NCBI GenBank assembly: GCA_026122225.1
Contig: JANEZZ010000806.1
Coordinates: 366,001 to 430,000, forward strand
Length of the DNA: 64,000 bases
Reading direction: 5' to 3'
Source: Heloderma charlesbogerti
Lineage: Eukaryota > Chordata > Lepidosauria > Squamata > Helodermatidae
Within the stretch, counting starts at the first letter, position 1. The number at the start of each line of letters is the position of its first letter. Both the position numbers and the translations under genes were made by a program. Below are positions 20,386-31,068 of the stretch, piece by piece. The notes beneath the pieces were generated by a model. The model was not told where the DNA came from. It saw only the letters and a list, made by a program, of their open reading frames with translations, and did not search any database.

Positions 20386-21212
20386 CTCAGGCCCCATCCA
20401 CACTGGGATTTTACTCCAGGGAGGGTGCGAGTCGAGGTCCCTGATAGATGACATAGTCGCGACTTCGCAGCCATCTATGGTTCTCGCCTGGAAAATGTGG
20501 CGTTCCAAGGAGTTGTTTTACTGCAATTTTGGGGGTTTGCTGCAGGTTCCCCCATGGTTGCGGGCCATCTGTTTCTCCCCCAAACTGACTTTGCATCTTT
20601 CAGTGGGCATGTTGTAGGCATGCGTAGAGCCTGCATCACTCTGTAACGCCCCTTTACTCCCCCATCCCTTCAAAGCTGCGCAGTTACAGAGGCACAGAGG
20701 GGTATTTTCATCTATTTGTTCACACTTTCGCACAGTTTTGCAGCTTCATATCTTTGCAATGGTTGTAGACTGAGTACCCAAGGGCTTGCGGGGGGGAGCC
20801 TTGGGGAAGGACCAACATCGCTCCGGCCACCATTTCGGAGCAATGGCTGGGCATGTAGCGTTCAAGCTTATGAGTGTGGACCATCACGAGAGTCTCGGGC
20901 TGGGGAACTGACAAACTGATGGTGCAGAAAAGAAGGAGCACAAAACACCCACTTTTTACCTAAAAAGGGATGGAAAGACACCGCAGAGCCCCTCAAATAC
21001 AAAATAGCCACTGAAGTGTCGCATACCCACACTCACAGGACTGCACAGCTGCGCATTTCAGTAAAAGGGCAAAAACAAGGGCACAGCGAGTCTGTAAGGG
21101 AAGCATGCAGTACATCACGAGTGTATCGCAGGGCATGCTGATGCAAAGCCGAATGGCTGTACAGTTGTGACGGGGTGGGGGGTCAACACGGTGCCATATA
21201 GATGCAGCCTCA
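20386..21212. mobile_element. Possible DNA-transposon remnant, ~830 bp
   Basis: The ends CTCAGGCCCCATCCACACTG and (as reverse complement of the right end) CTGAGGCTGCATCTATATGG match at about 13 of 20 positions and are inverted, as in a MITE. The interior is GC-richer than its flanks and non-coding. No clean target duplication was found. Confidence 0.35.
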
Positions 21213-21337
21213 GTCTCACTTCTGCTTCTCAGATAAGAGGGCTAATGTGCTCACATGCCATGCTCATTTCACTTTTGTGCTTACAGGTGGTAGCAGCCAG
21301 GCTAGTGAGAGGGAGACCAAAACCATGCAAAACAATG

Positions 21338-21500
21338 GGGGTAAATGAAATTTATTTATTATTACATTTATATCGCACCTTTCTTCCATCATGGAACTCA
21401 AGGTGGCTACATGTGGTTCCTGGGTGGTCTCCCCTCCAAGCACTGACTAGACCCAAACCTGCTTAGCTTCAGCAAGGTCGTTGCCTCATGTGCTTTCAGA
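21338..21500 (-). mobile_element. LINE 3'-end-like fragment, antisense
   Basis: TTTATTTATTATTACATTTA then TATCGCACCTTTCTTCC and CTCAAGGTGGCTACA is a common reptilian L2/CR1-type 3' tail read in antisense. Assignment to a specific family is uncertain. Confidence 0.5.
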
Positions 21501-21679
21501 CTATGCCCTGGGACCAGGTACAAAATGAAAGGGTACAACTTTTATTCAATACAGCTTCACAGAAGCAAGGCATTGTAATCCAGTGAGGATCTGTTTTCTG
21601 GCAATCTGTGCACTGTGAGAGATATTCTGACCCAGTCTGCCGGCTGTGCCTACTTGACAAGGAGGAAGAAGGCAGCAGC

Positions 21680-22058
21680 TAGGGATAGCGGAGAATTCCT
21701 CCACGGACCCCATTGAGGCTGGATTCAAAAGAACCCAGCCTCCGGAGTCCGTGGAGGAATAGAGCACTTACCTCCCCCTCCCTGAGGAATCCTCCCCAGC
21801 CAGATCCTCCTCGCGGCTGGCTCCGTAGTGCCAGTGAAACGGCCGCCATTGCCGTACTGCTGGCTGAGACTGAGTGACTCCAGACGCAAAGGGCGTCTGC
21901 TACGCCATTTGTGGCTGTAAAGGTCTTAGATTAAGCTAAATGCAGCCATAAATGGAATTGCCACGGAGCAGAGCCAGCTGGCGAGGATTCCGGGGGGAGG
22001 GACAGATTGCCTCCTCCCCCCCCCCCGAAACAGCAGGTGGGTGTTTCGCACATCCCTA
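21680..22058 (+). mobile_element. hAT-like element, copy 5 (short, old form)
   Basis: 379 bp, TAGGGATAGCGGAGAATTCC to GTTTCGCACATCCCTA, flanked by GCAGCAGC and GCTGCAGC (7 of 8). The left hairpin (TTCCTCCACGGA ... TCCGTGGAGGAA) and right G-rich part are kept, but the GATAGG palindrome array is nearly absent. Only CGTCTGCTACGCCATTTG recalls P2. Outward donors: GAG|GTAAGT (minus, near 21762) and CAG|GTGGGT (plus, near 22036). It shows that the two ends and their donors are kept even without the array. Confidence 0.85.
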
Positions 22059-22344
22059 GCTGCAGCCAGTGAAAACGTATGCCATTCCCATGACCACCAC
22101 CCAGAGATTTGGGGGAGCGGTCATGGTGCTGTCCCTTGAAGTGGGTTGCCCCATGCTTATACTCCTGAGCAGAGAGCCCAGTCCAGCTCCCCCCTTGGCT
22201 AAGAATTCTGCTGGATGCCCTAGTGACATTTATAGCATGGTATGGAGAAATGGATAGGGAGATACTTTTTTTTCTCCACCATAATACAAGAACTGGGCCA
22301 TGAAGCTGAATGGTGGGCAATTTAGGACAGAGAAAAGGCACATA

Positions 22345-22925
22345 GTTCAACTATGAAATTCACTACCACAAGATGTAGTGATTGCCACCACTTTGGATGG
22401 CTTTAAAAGGGGGTTAGACAAATTCCTGGAGGAGAAGGCTATCATTGGCTACTAGTCCTGATGGCTATATGCTGCCTCCAGTGTCAGAGGCAGTATACCT
22501 CAGACTGTATATCAGTTGCTAAGGGTCACAAGCAGGCTGGTACTATTACACTCATATCCTACTTGTGGGCTTCCCACAGGTAGCTGGCTGGCCACTGTGG
22601 GCCAGAACAGATATTACTTTAAATCTGTATCTAACAGCTATGTTTGTTTTCATTTTTATACTAGGGTAGGTGCAAGAGGCCTGGTGCAGATCTTGAAACA
22701 TTAGTTGATAATAAATTAGTTCTTGGGTGGCTTACAAATATAATAGATAATAAAAGTTCTCCCCCCACCCCAGACTGGACCCCTACCCCTACTCTAGAGT
22801 AAAAGTGGTAAAAACACGTAGCTGCTGGATACAGATTTAAACTAATGTCTGTTTTGGCGCTGTGTAAACAGAATGCTGGACTAAATAGGCCTTTGGTCTT
22901 ATTCAGCATGGCTTTTCTTATGTTC
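22345..22925 (+). mobile_element. CR1 LINE 3' UTR, split by a foldback element
   Basis: GATGGCTTTAAAAGGGGGTT, AGACAAATTCCTGGAGGAGA, TCCTGATGGCTATATGC and, after the insertion at 22600-22857, ACAGAATGCTGGACTAAATA and CAGCATGGCTTTTCTTATG. The family ends in TTCTTATG-type octamers. Non-coding 3' part only. Confidence 0.75.
22600..22857. mobile_element. Foldback DNA element inside CR1
   Basis: The first ~70 bp (CAGAACAGATATTACTTTAA ... ACTAGGGTAGG) and the reverse complement of the last ~70 bp (CAAAACAGACATTAGTTTAA ... CTAGAGTAGG) match closely over the whole arm. CACTGTG (22593-22599) and CGCTGTG (22858-22864) flank it, one mismatch in 7 bp. Joining the flanks reconstitutes the expected CR1 3' UTR, confirming insertion. 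No coding capacity; superfamily not determined. Confidence 0.75.
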
Positions 22926-22950
22926 TATTGTCCTTAGACTCCTGAAAATG

Positions 22951-23975
22951 GTAGAAATATAAGAAGATCACTACTAGATCAGACCAAAGATCCATGTAGT
23001 AGGGATGTACGAAAGTGACTTACCTTTAACGAAATTTGATTCGAGGTGGGGGGGGAGGCGCCCCATCCCTCCCCCCCGAAATTCTGGCGGAGGGAGGCGC
23101 TCTGTCCCTCCCCCCAGAAATTCTGGCGGGGGGGAGGCGCTCCATCCCTCCCCCCCGAAATTCTGGCCGGGGGGGGAGGCGCTCCGTCCCTCCCCCCCTG
23201 AATCCTGGCTGGCCGGGTGCGCAAATGGCGGCGGCCACAGCCGCCACCGTTTGTGTCCCTGCAGTCAGCCATGATAGGCTACGTAAATGTTTACATAGCC
23301 TATCACGGCTGATTTAAAAGAAAAAAAAAGACGCGCATACGCAAATGGCGGTGCCCATGGGTGCCGCCATTTGCGTTCCTTATTTTGATACGTCTTAGTC
23401 TACGTAAACATTTACGTAGACTACGGCGAAAATAAGGGGAACGCAAATAGCGTAGCGTCTACACTATTTGCGTTCCCCTTATTTTCGCCGTCTTAGTCTA
23501 CATAAATGTTTACATGTTTACACCACGTGTTTTTTTTTCCCTTTAAATCAGCCATGATAGGCTACGTAAATATGTACGTAGCCTATCAAGGTATTTTTTA
23601 AAAATCTAGCTGTGATAGGCTACGTAAATCTTTACGTAGCCTATCACGTTTTTTTTTTTTTTTACTGGAAATGGCGGCGGTGGCAGCCGGTCAGAAGACT
23701 GGCCGCCGCCGCCGAACCGCCGCTGGAGCTGCCGCCCTAGGAGGATTCGCCCAAGGTAAGTCCCATCCCGGGGGGGGCGGGGGAGCAGACCATTTCGCCA
23801 CCAATTTCGGGGGGCCAAATGCGCTGGCATTCGGCCTCCCCGAGATTCGTGGCGAAATTCTCTGACATCCCTACCATGTAGTCAAGTGTCCTGTTTCCAA
23901 CAGTGGTCAGCAAGATGCTTCTGCAAAGCCAACCAGCAGGGTTAAAGTGAGTAACCTGCCCTACCATCTATCCCC
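22951..23975 (-). mobile_element. CR1 3' end, antisense, split by hAT copy 6
   Basis: TAGATCAGACCAAAGATCCA on the left and TCCTGTTTCCAACAGTGGTC with AGCCAACCAGCAGG on the right form one antisense CR1 3' end once the hAT element is removed. Nearly adjacent to the opposite-facing copy at 22345-22925. Confidence 0.65.
23000..23873 (-). mobile_element. hAT-like palindromic element, copy 6
   Basis: 874 bp in reverse orientation, TAGGGATGTACGAAAGTGAC to GAAATTCTCTGACATCCCTA, with perfect target duplication CCATGTAG at 22992-22999 and 23874-23881. Next to the first terminus lie four tandem ~40-bp G-rich units (23040-23215). P1 palindromes sit near 23268-23310, 23395-23425, 23551-23590 and 23610-23650; P2 near 23337-23378. 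Outward donors: AAG|GTAAGT on minus (near 23016-23026) and AAG|GTAAGT on plus (near 23754). Confidence 0.93.
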
Positions 23976-24777
23976 AGAAACCAGCAGTCAGTGGGTAAAC
24001 TACAATGCTAGTGGCGTATGGGTAGTCATTTTGCATAACTGAGCATATAGAAATTGTTATGGTTCAGTGTAGTGGGGTAACAGCTGATTAGCCAGCTATG
24101 CGGCATCTCTACACCAGCCTAAAATCCTGCATTTAAAGACTTTCTGTTTCCGTTTTAAATGCAGGATCACAATGACTCCCTTTTTCATGCGCTTCCTTTC
24201 CTCCCTCCCCTTTCCCCCTCCTTCTCTCCATATCTGAATCTTCCATGATCTTCCATTGATCTTATCACTCCTCTTCTTGCCGCTTTTCCTCTTTTCACAG
24301 AGGAAACAGAAGCGGAACACAATGGGGTAATTTGATAGCTCATTATCTGTGATCTATTTAAAAACGGAACAAAGGGCATTTAGTGCAGGAGATGCCTTGA
24401 ATCATCACGACGTCATGTAAAGAGCCCACAAACTTCCATGAAGGAGCAATCTCAATCGCAGGATAAAAGCTCAGTGTGAAGGAGCCCATCGACTGGCTGG
24501 ATGGAAGTTGTTCTCACACTTGCGCATTTTGTCACGGATTTTCTGAAAGTTGTCCAGGGTAAAGATGGAGGCACAACACAAATACTTCTTCGTTTTTTAA
24601 AAGAAATGCCCTGAAATATCTAGAGAGGGACTTTTGACTCTATTGTAATTCTCATTAACAAACATGAAGACAAATAGAGAGCCTAGATTAAATAAATCCA
24701 AGCTACATTCACAATATATTGTATCAGAAAACAAGTAGCGACTCCGTTGCTAAATCTAATCAAAAACACACTATGAG

Positions 24778-24848
24778 CCCTGCCAAGTGCCATGGTATGA
24801 TAGGTACTTTTAACACTTCACAGCAGGCATTCTTGTTTGCACACTGCT
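24778..24848. repeat. Dispersed repeat pair, copy 1
   Basis: CCATGGTATGATAGGTACTT, ACACTTCACAGCAGG and TTCTTGTTTGCA correspond to ACACGGTGTGATAGGTACTT, ACTGCTCAGCGGG and CCTTGTTATATT at 31913-31970. Confidence 0.5.
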
Positions 24849-25857
24849 TAAACTTTTTCATCAATGAATTTTTGCATGAACATTAAGAATATAACCAGTC
24901 ACCAGGCTACTATCTGAAACAAATGACTATAAAAAAATAGAGTCTCCTGCACCCTTGTCCCCTAAAAAGACAACAATGCCGAAGAAACAATGCCAGCGAT
25001 TTCCTAGCTTTTCCAACTTCGTCATCTGCAAGATTCTAGTGGGCTAAATGTTCTTCTGTTTTGGCTACAAAACTCACTGGCTATTAGTGTTTTATTTGTC
25101 AGAGGAGGGGGCAGGGAAGGATTGTAATATCTTCTTGGAGGTTTTCAATAAGCATCTAGTAGGCATGGTTTAAGAGGCTTGTACAGAAATGCACAGCTCT
25201 GCCATCACACCAAGGGGGGGTGGGAACAAATGCTCTGAACCCCTGCAACAGGAAGTAACTTTTTAATGAAATACTTCCTGTTACAATCCTGTTTCCCCTC
25301 TACTGTTGCCAACAGGAGTGACATGTGGTAGCATTATTAGTTATAAGACATCCCATTTTGTGACAGTGTTGTAATATGTGACCCAGTGAGTCCCATCCAT
25401 CTGTATGTCTATGATTCAAAACATTTCTTTTTCCTTTGGGGGATATTCCAGCAATGATTAATATATTTTCAGCAACCCATACTGCTCATTGAGCTAGTTC
25501 AATCTACCTTGCTAATGGTGTTGGATATTTCAGTCTCAGGTAAGCTATACATATTTCATTAACTATTAAAGTATTTTTTTTCCTCAGGGACTGTCCATAA
25601 AATATATTACACTTTAAAAAACCTTTTTAACCCCCCTCCCTTGTTACCATTTGTCGCATTAGTACAGACCCCCCTCTTAATAAAAATATGTCATACACAT
25701 CATGATACCCATAGCATACCTTTTTTGATATTAACTATTTAATGAACATTTTAATACTTTTATTTTTATCCTTGAATTAAAAATACAAGAAGTAATACTT
25801 TAACAGATCAAGTGACAAAAACAGAAACATAGGGGGGAAAAAACCCTACCCAGAGTT

Positions 25858-25858
<1 letters not shown>

Positions 25859-25889
<31 letters not shown>

Positions 25890-25912
25890 ATGAGAGAGAG
25901 AGAGGAGAGAGA
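25859..25912. repeat. (AT)n(AG)n microsatellite
   Basis: An AT run followed by an interrupted AG run. Confidence 0.9.
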
Positions 25913-26699
25913 ATTTAACTACTACTATATGAAAATGCTTAAAACTAGATAACCATCTAGTTCAGGGAAGCAATTTTAATAAGGAATAATGTTAGAAAAA
26001 AGGGGAATTGAACAGAAATTGAAATATACAGAATGGTAATTACAATATGCATGGGGGAATGCTAGGAAGAAGGCATTATATGGGCAACTCCAGGAAAATT
26101 TCTTTTCCCAAATGTTTTGTAATAATATTCAAATTTCCTTGTAACTCATATTGTTTTATTAATACAAAAATGATGCCTGTGAGCTCCACAAAACTGCAGA
26201 AATTTGATAGGATTATGGAACAATAATCATTCAGAGTCTATACTCAGTCCAGAATTAATCCAGATTGGGTCCTAGAGGTATTTCCTAGAGGTTTCTACAC
26301 CATGGCATGAAATGATATCATTACCACTTCCAAACTCCCCTCACCACTTGACTAGGACCACATTATGGTGATTCCGACAGGTAGATACCACGGGATGATG
26401 CTGGGTGTTGATCTACACTTTGGGACTTCTTCTACGTGGTTTCACAAAGTTTTGTCATGTTTTTTAAGCTCTTGAATATCAACACAGACCCACTGAGGGA
26501 GATTGCCCAATTGATTTTAAAGAGCATGAGGAACAAGAATTAACCTCATGGAACTCTGCAGCACAAGTCCCAAGGAAAAGAGCAGTAGCTTGACAGAACC
26601 ATCTATCTAACAAATATGAGCATAAGGCTGCAGCATGAACCACCATAATGGCGTATGCCCGACCTCCCAAACTAGTTGGAGATTTGGAGTGATAGCACA

Positions 26700-26960
26700 G
26701 CTCTGTTGATGACACAGCTCTATTTCTCCTTTTCACCAGATCCAGGTGAGTCAGTGAAAGTTCTAAACAAATGTCTGATGACAGCAGTGAACTGAATATG
26801 GATGAATGAACTGAAGCCCAGCCCAGAAAAGACAAGATGTTGATGGTAAGGGTCCAGCTGATATGGGTGTTAGTGGTGCTTCTATCTTGGATGGTTCTCC
26901 TGCCACACATCCTTGGATGGTTCAGGTACATAGTCTGGGGATGCTGCTGTACCTGCTGTT
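26700..26960 (+). mobile_element. L2 LINE RT fragment, old
   Basis: GATGACACAGCTCTATTTCT CCTTTTCA keeps the DDTALYFSF-type RT motif. TGAACTGAAGCCCAGCCC and AGACAAGATGTTGATGGT align with the KLKLNPDKTEMLLV segment of the better copies. Heavily diverged, both ends truncated. Confidence 0.65.
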
Positions 26961-27012
26961 GGTGCTGAAACCAGGTGACATTATATAGGGCAACAGTACA
27001 TACAAGAATTTT

Positions 27013-27090
27013 ACAGTGCAACCCTATGCAAATTTACTTGGAAGTAAGTCTTACTGAGTTCAATGGGATTTAGTCAAGTGTGTACACTAT
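27013..27090. mobile_element. MITE family C copy
   Basis: CAGTGCAACCCTATGCAAAT, TTACTTGGAAGTAAGTCTTA and GAGTTCAATGGGATTTA follow the family layout; the right terminus is decayed. Confidence 0.6.
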
Positions 27091-28796
27091 TTCAGCCTAA
27101 GTCTTCCTTCCAAGAAGGAAGGCATTGCAACATCACAGCTTTCTGATAATATTCTTACAATACCTAGCGAGTGTAAGTGCCAGTAATGGCAGCAGTAAAC
27201 AAGAAAGGAAAGTACTGAACCAACTAGTGCTGAAGCTTGGTGCTATCTTTCCTGTTTTTGTGTCAAATACAAACAGACTATTAGTCTGTTTGGACCAGCA
27301 ATGGTGGATCAGTATGCTTCCAACCCCACCCCACCTCCAGTTCACAGGTATCAGACAGGCCTGTGGTAGCAGGTATAGAATGCGGTTTTTTAGGCTAAAT
27401 TAAATTCAGAACTTCAAATAGCCCTAGAAGATTGCATTGTGGGAAACTTTGGAAATACGAAGATACTTGCCTGCATCTTATTTTTCACTCTATCAATATG
27501 ATTACATGTATTCATGCTGCAAATTATGGTGTGCCATGTATTTTAATCGAGACCTGGGTCTCCTGCTCCCAGCCCTTATAATCAGATCCCACTCTTCCAG
27601 CAAAGGCTGTTTATTGATGCCCTATTTCCCCCTCAACATATGAGCATGTCACTAAATTGGAGAATAGTTCCCTTTGTTAGATTTCCCAAGCAGGCAGGGG
27701 AAATCCTTAGACAATTTCATGTATGAAGCCAGTTAATTGCTTTAGATGGTGGAACAATCACAAGTATTTGGACCTATCATATGACAGACATTCGTAAACT
27801 ATGGGAAAGACATATTTGTCAATAAAATGAACACCAGAAGAGCAAATTATTTTAGTATGGAAAAAGTATTCGCTTAAGTCAAGGTATCACGCTTACACTG
27901 ATGATTGACATAGCTTTAACTAGCTTTCAATAGCAAGATAAAAATAAAATAAAATAAAGTTGTTGCTTTCCCTCCTAGCATCCAGGACCTGTCTGCAACC
28001 AGAAAGTAAGTCTCAAGGTACCCTCAAATTGAATAAAAAAAATTTGAAAGTTTAAATTATATTTTTTTTATTTTAAGTTGGATAGGCCCATAATAGAAAA
28101 AGATCATCAAAAACAATGAAAAGAAATAATTGTTAATTTCTACAGTACCTTGAAACAGAAGCCCATGAGAATAAATGGAATAAGGATACTATTAAAATTT
28201 CCTCTTTTATTATATCTTCTCTGCCAGAGTAATTGTTGCTGTGTCCAATGTATGCAGGGGACAATTTACTAGCTGTTTTCTATTAGTTTTTAGCATTAAT
28301 ATATACATGACTAAAATGAATAGCAAGCTTTTCTTTGGTTAATTAAGTGAGTGACAAGTCATAGATGTTACAGTTACTGATTTTTAAAACTGGTAATAAA
28401 AGAATAGGAGACTTTGATGATATATGACAGGTTTTTAGGATTTATTTTATTTTATTTGCGCAAGTTTCACTTAGGAAATCACTATCCAGATGATTAAGAT
28501 CATAGCAATTATTTCATTATAGCAGTTCCTTAAATGTAATGGTAAGGTTTGCACTATCACAAAATTACACATTATAAGGAGCAGCATTCCCCCGACCCCC
28601 AGGAAAAAAAAAAGCTGTTTAGTTTAAACGGATATTGTCATTCCAGCATATTGATAGAATTAGGTCGTTACAGTACAATATTACTGAATAGCATATATGC
28701 TCTTTTGGGGAAGTAATAATCTCCTTTTTTCACTCCAGCATTAAAGATGTGCCAAACCAGGATGGCATGTACAGTAGCTTGCATAGTGGTTGAGTT
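27091..28796. other. Unassigned AT-rich stretch
   Basis: No gene or repeat recognised. The frames at 27125-27403 and 27437-27643 look non-functional. Confidence 0.4.
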
Positions 28797-28875
28797 CTAG
28801 AATCACAGAATCACAGAATCATAGAACAGTAGTGTTGGAAGGGGCCTATAAGACCATCAGGTCTTATAGTTCTAA
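28797..28875 (-). mobile_element. CR1 3' tip, antisense
   Basis: AGAATCACAGAATCACAGAA, GTGTTGGAAGGGGCC and TATAAGACCATCAGGTC: octamer repeats plus the conserved CR1 3' end in antisense. Confidence 0.8.
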
Positions 28876-28974
28876 AACTAGAGGTGTTCTTACTCAAGCC
28901 ACCTCAAGAGATATACCCTATGAGCCGAAAGGCAGCCCCGTAATCCCAGATTCACAGTGGTGAAACACCACTCT

Positions 28975-29295
28975 GGCCATTATCAGACAGGTTTTTGAGG
29001 GCATTTGGACGAGACCCCTTTAATGGGCCATCTCTGTCAGTGAATCTGCCTTATCACCACTATTGTCACCAGCTGCTATTGCTCCTCATTTTTTTCATCA
29101 TTGCTACCACTTGCCTGCTTGACAGAGAGAAAGTAGGCGGTGGCATCACCTGCTCCTCCTACCATCACTACTGTTGTCTGAGCCAGAGCAAGAAGCATGT
29201 TAACAAGGTAGGTGAAGAGGAGAAAATCCAAGGGGCTCTTTTTTTGTGGGCCCTGCTGTGTGTGGGCCCTCAGCAGGTGCCTGACCATACCTATT
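28975..29295 (+). repeat. Low-copy dispersed repeat, plus-strand copy
   Basis: Counterpart of 10055-10345 in opposite orientation (CACCAGCTGCTATTGCTCCT shared). It ends GTGGGCCCTCAGCAGGTGCC, which resembles 8910-8950. The reading frame 28995-29300 is interrupted or unsupported in the other copy, so it is probably not coding. Confidence 0.5.
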
Positions 29296-29454
29296 CTTGA
29301 TCCCAGCTTTGCTCAGAAATATTTGAGGATGATAACTTCACATATTCCAGAGCTCAGGCCTGAAGTAGATTCTGGAACTGCACAGTGAGTCCTGGCCCTG
29401 GGCTTATACCAATACATATGCCAGGAGAAACTGGTGCAAGGTAAGCAAACTCTT

Positions 29455-29700
29455 CTGCTATGTGAGGTGTCAGTTCAGATAAACGGAAGTACTTCTTCAC
29501 TCCGCGCATAGTGAAACTATGAAAATCACTACTGCAAGATGTAGTGATGGCCACCAAATTGGATGGCTTTAAAAAGCAATTAAACAAATTCATGGAGGAT
29601 AAGGTTACTAGTCATGATGGCTATATATTATCCCTGGGGTCAGAGGTAACATGCCTCTGTATACCAATTACGTGGGAATAGCAATGAGGAAGGACTGTTA
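29455..29700 (+). mobile_element. CR1 3' UTR copy
   Basis: GGCCACCAAATTGGATGGCT, AAACAAATTCATGGAGGATA, AGTCATGATGGCTATATATT and AGAGGTAACATGCCTCTGTA match the CR1 3' UTR seen at 22345-22520. Confidence 0.75.
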
Positions 29701-30904
29701 CCTTCATGTCCTTAACATCACCCTGATGTTAAAGCAGTCCACCCTGGTTTTGACTCTGGTTTGCCCTCCGTTTAAAAAAAGCAAAACAAAACAGGGCTAA
29801 GTAGAAGCCTAATCCTACCTCTGCAGCCTCATTTTTGGTCTGCGAAGCTAGCTGTTCTTTTGTCTAGGTTTGTGGGGCTTGGGAAATGGTGGGGAAAAGG
29901 AAAACATGTGCCCCCTTTCATGCCAGTTCTACACCTGCTGATGAATTCTGACTGTCTACTTTGAATAAGAACACCTGACTTCATTTCTGAAGTAGCATTT
30001 CAATGAAAAAAGAGGGAACTTAAGTGTTATGACTGTCGCTAATGAATGAATGAATTAGTGAGTGCTTCTGAAACTGGTTATCTTAACCCTGGAAAGATTC
30101 TGTTAATGAATTTGGCTAAAATATTAATGCAACTTGCTACAAAGGAAATACTTCCTGATCCCCCAATTGACTTGGATTAATTATGAGGGTGATGAATAGT
30201 GTTCAAACCTATGTAAATATATGTGTGCCTGAGATTCAAGACCAGTGAAAATATGGCTGTTTTAGTGGATCAGGGTAACATATTTCATATAGTAAAAGTT
30301 GTGAGGGAAGAGGAGTGATATTTATGGAGTGCAAAGCACTGTGGGATTTTGTGGGAAACCACATATATATTCAGCTTGTCAGAAAACATCTTAATATTTA
30401 CTCTTGCAATCCCTGCGCTAGGGCTTTCTAAACCTAAAGCTTTCATTAGCCCACTCACCAGATATAAAGCATTTGCAAGCCTGTTGAAAGAGATGTTTTC
30501 TGGAATGGCACTTTGTGAAGGGGAAAGGAGAATATCTTTGCCTTCATCTATCATGCAATTTTTAAAATGTAGCAATTAAACAATACTCATACTTCTTTTA
30601 GAATCAGGACAGTTCTCCACGTTATGGCTCCTGCAACAACCATGTAACTGTTACATTGTAACATGTAGATATCATACCTACATGCACACTCATCTTTAAA
30701 CATCTGTGTACACACATCTGAGAAACTTGATTGCCCAGATTTCCAGATGTGTTTATACAGTTGTTTAAAGATGCATGTACACATGATATGACATCCACAC
30801 ATATTTACTGCAGGACATACTAGGCTGGAACCAGAGGAAGTTAGTCACTCTTTAGTCCTATTGAAATCAGTGGGATAAGTTAATCATGATGACCAACTGA
30901 AGTC
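29701..30904. other. Unassigned, no gene seen
   Basis: AT-rich. The minus-strand frame 30285-30575 has no recognisable domain. Confidence 0.4.
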
Positions 30905-31068
30905 CTATTTATGTTGCTGGGGAACATGGGTGAGAGGGTGCTGTTGTGCTCATGTCCTGCTTGTGGGTTTCTGGTTGACAGCTGGTTGGCCACTGTGTGA
31001 ACAGAATGCTGGACTAGATGGACCCTTGGTCTGTTCCAGCATGGCTCTTCTTATATTCTTATGTTATT
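30905..31068 (+). mobile_element. CR1 3' end copy
   Basis: TTGCTGGGGAACATGGGTGA, CATGTCCTGCTTGTGGG, TTGGCCACTGTGTGAACAG, ATGCTGGACTAGATGGACC and CAGCATGGCTCTTCTTATA: the extreme 3' end of the squamate-type CR1, ending in TTCTTATG. Confidence 0.8.

Larger units (their letters stand above)
23976..26699. other. Unassigned AT-rich stretch
   Basis: No gene recognised. It holds a small hairpin near 24122-24172 (arms ATCCTGCATTTAAA), one member of a dispersed repeat pair (24778-24848) and an AT/AG microsatellite (25859-25912). The rest appears unique. Confidence 0.4.
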
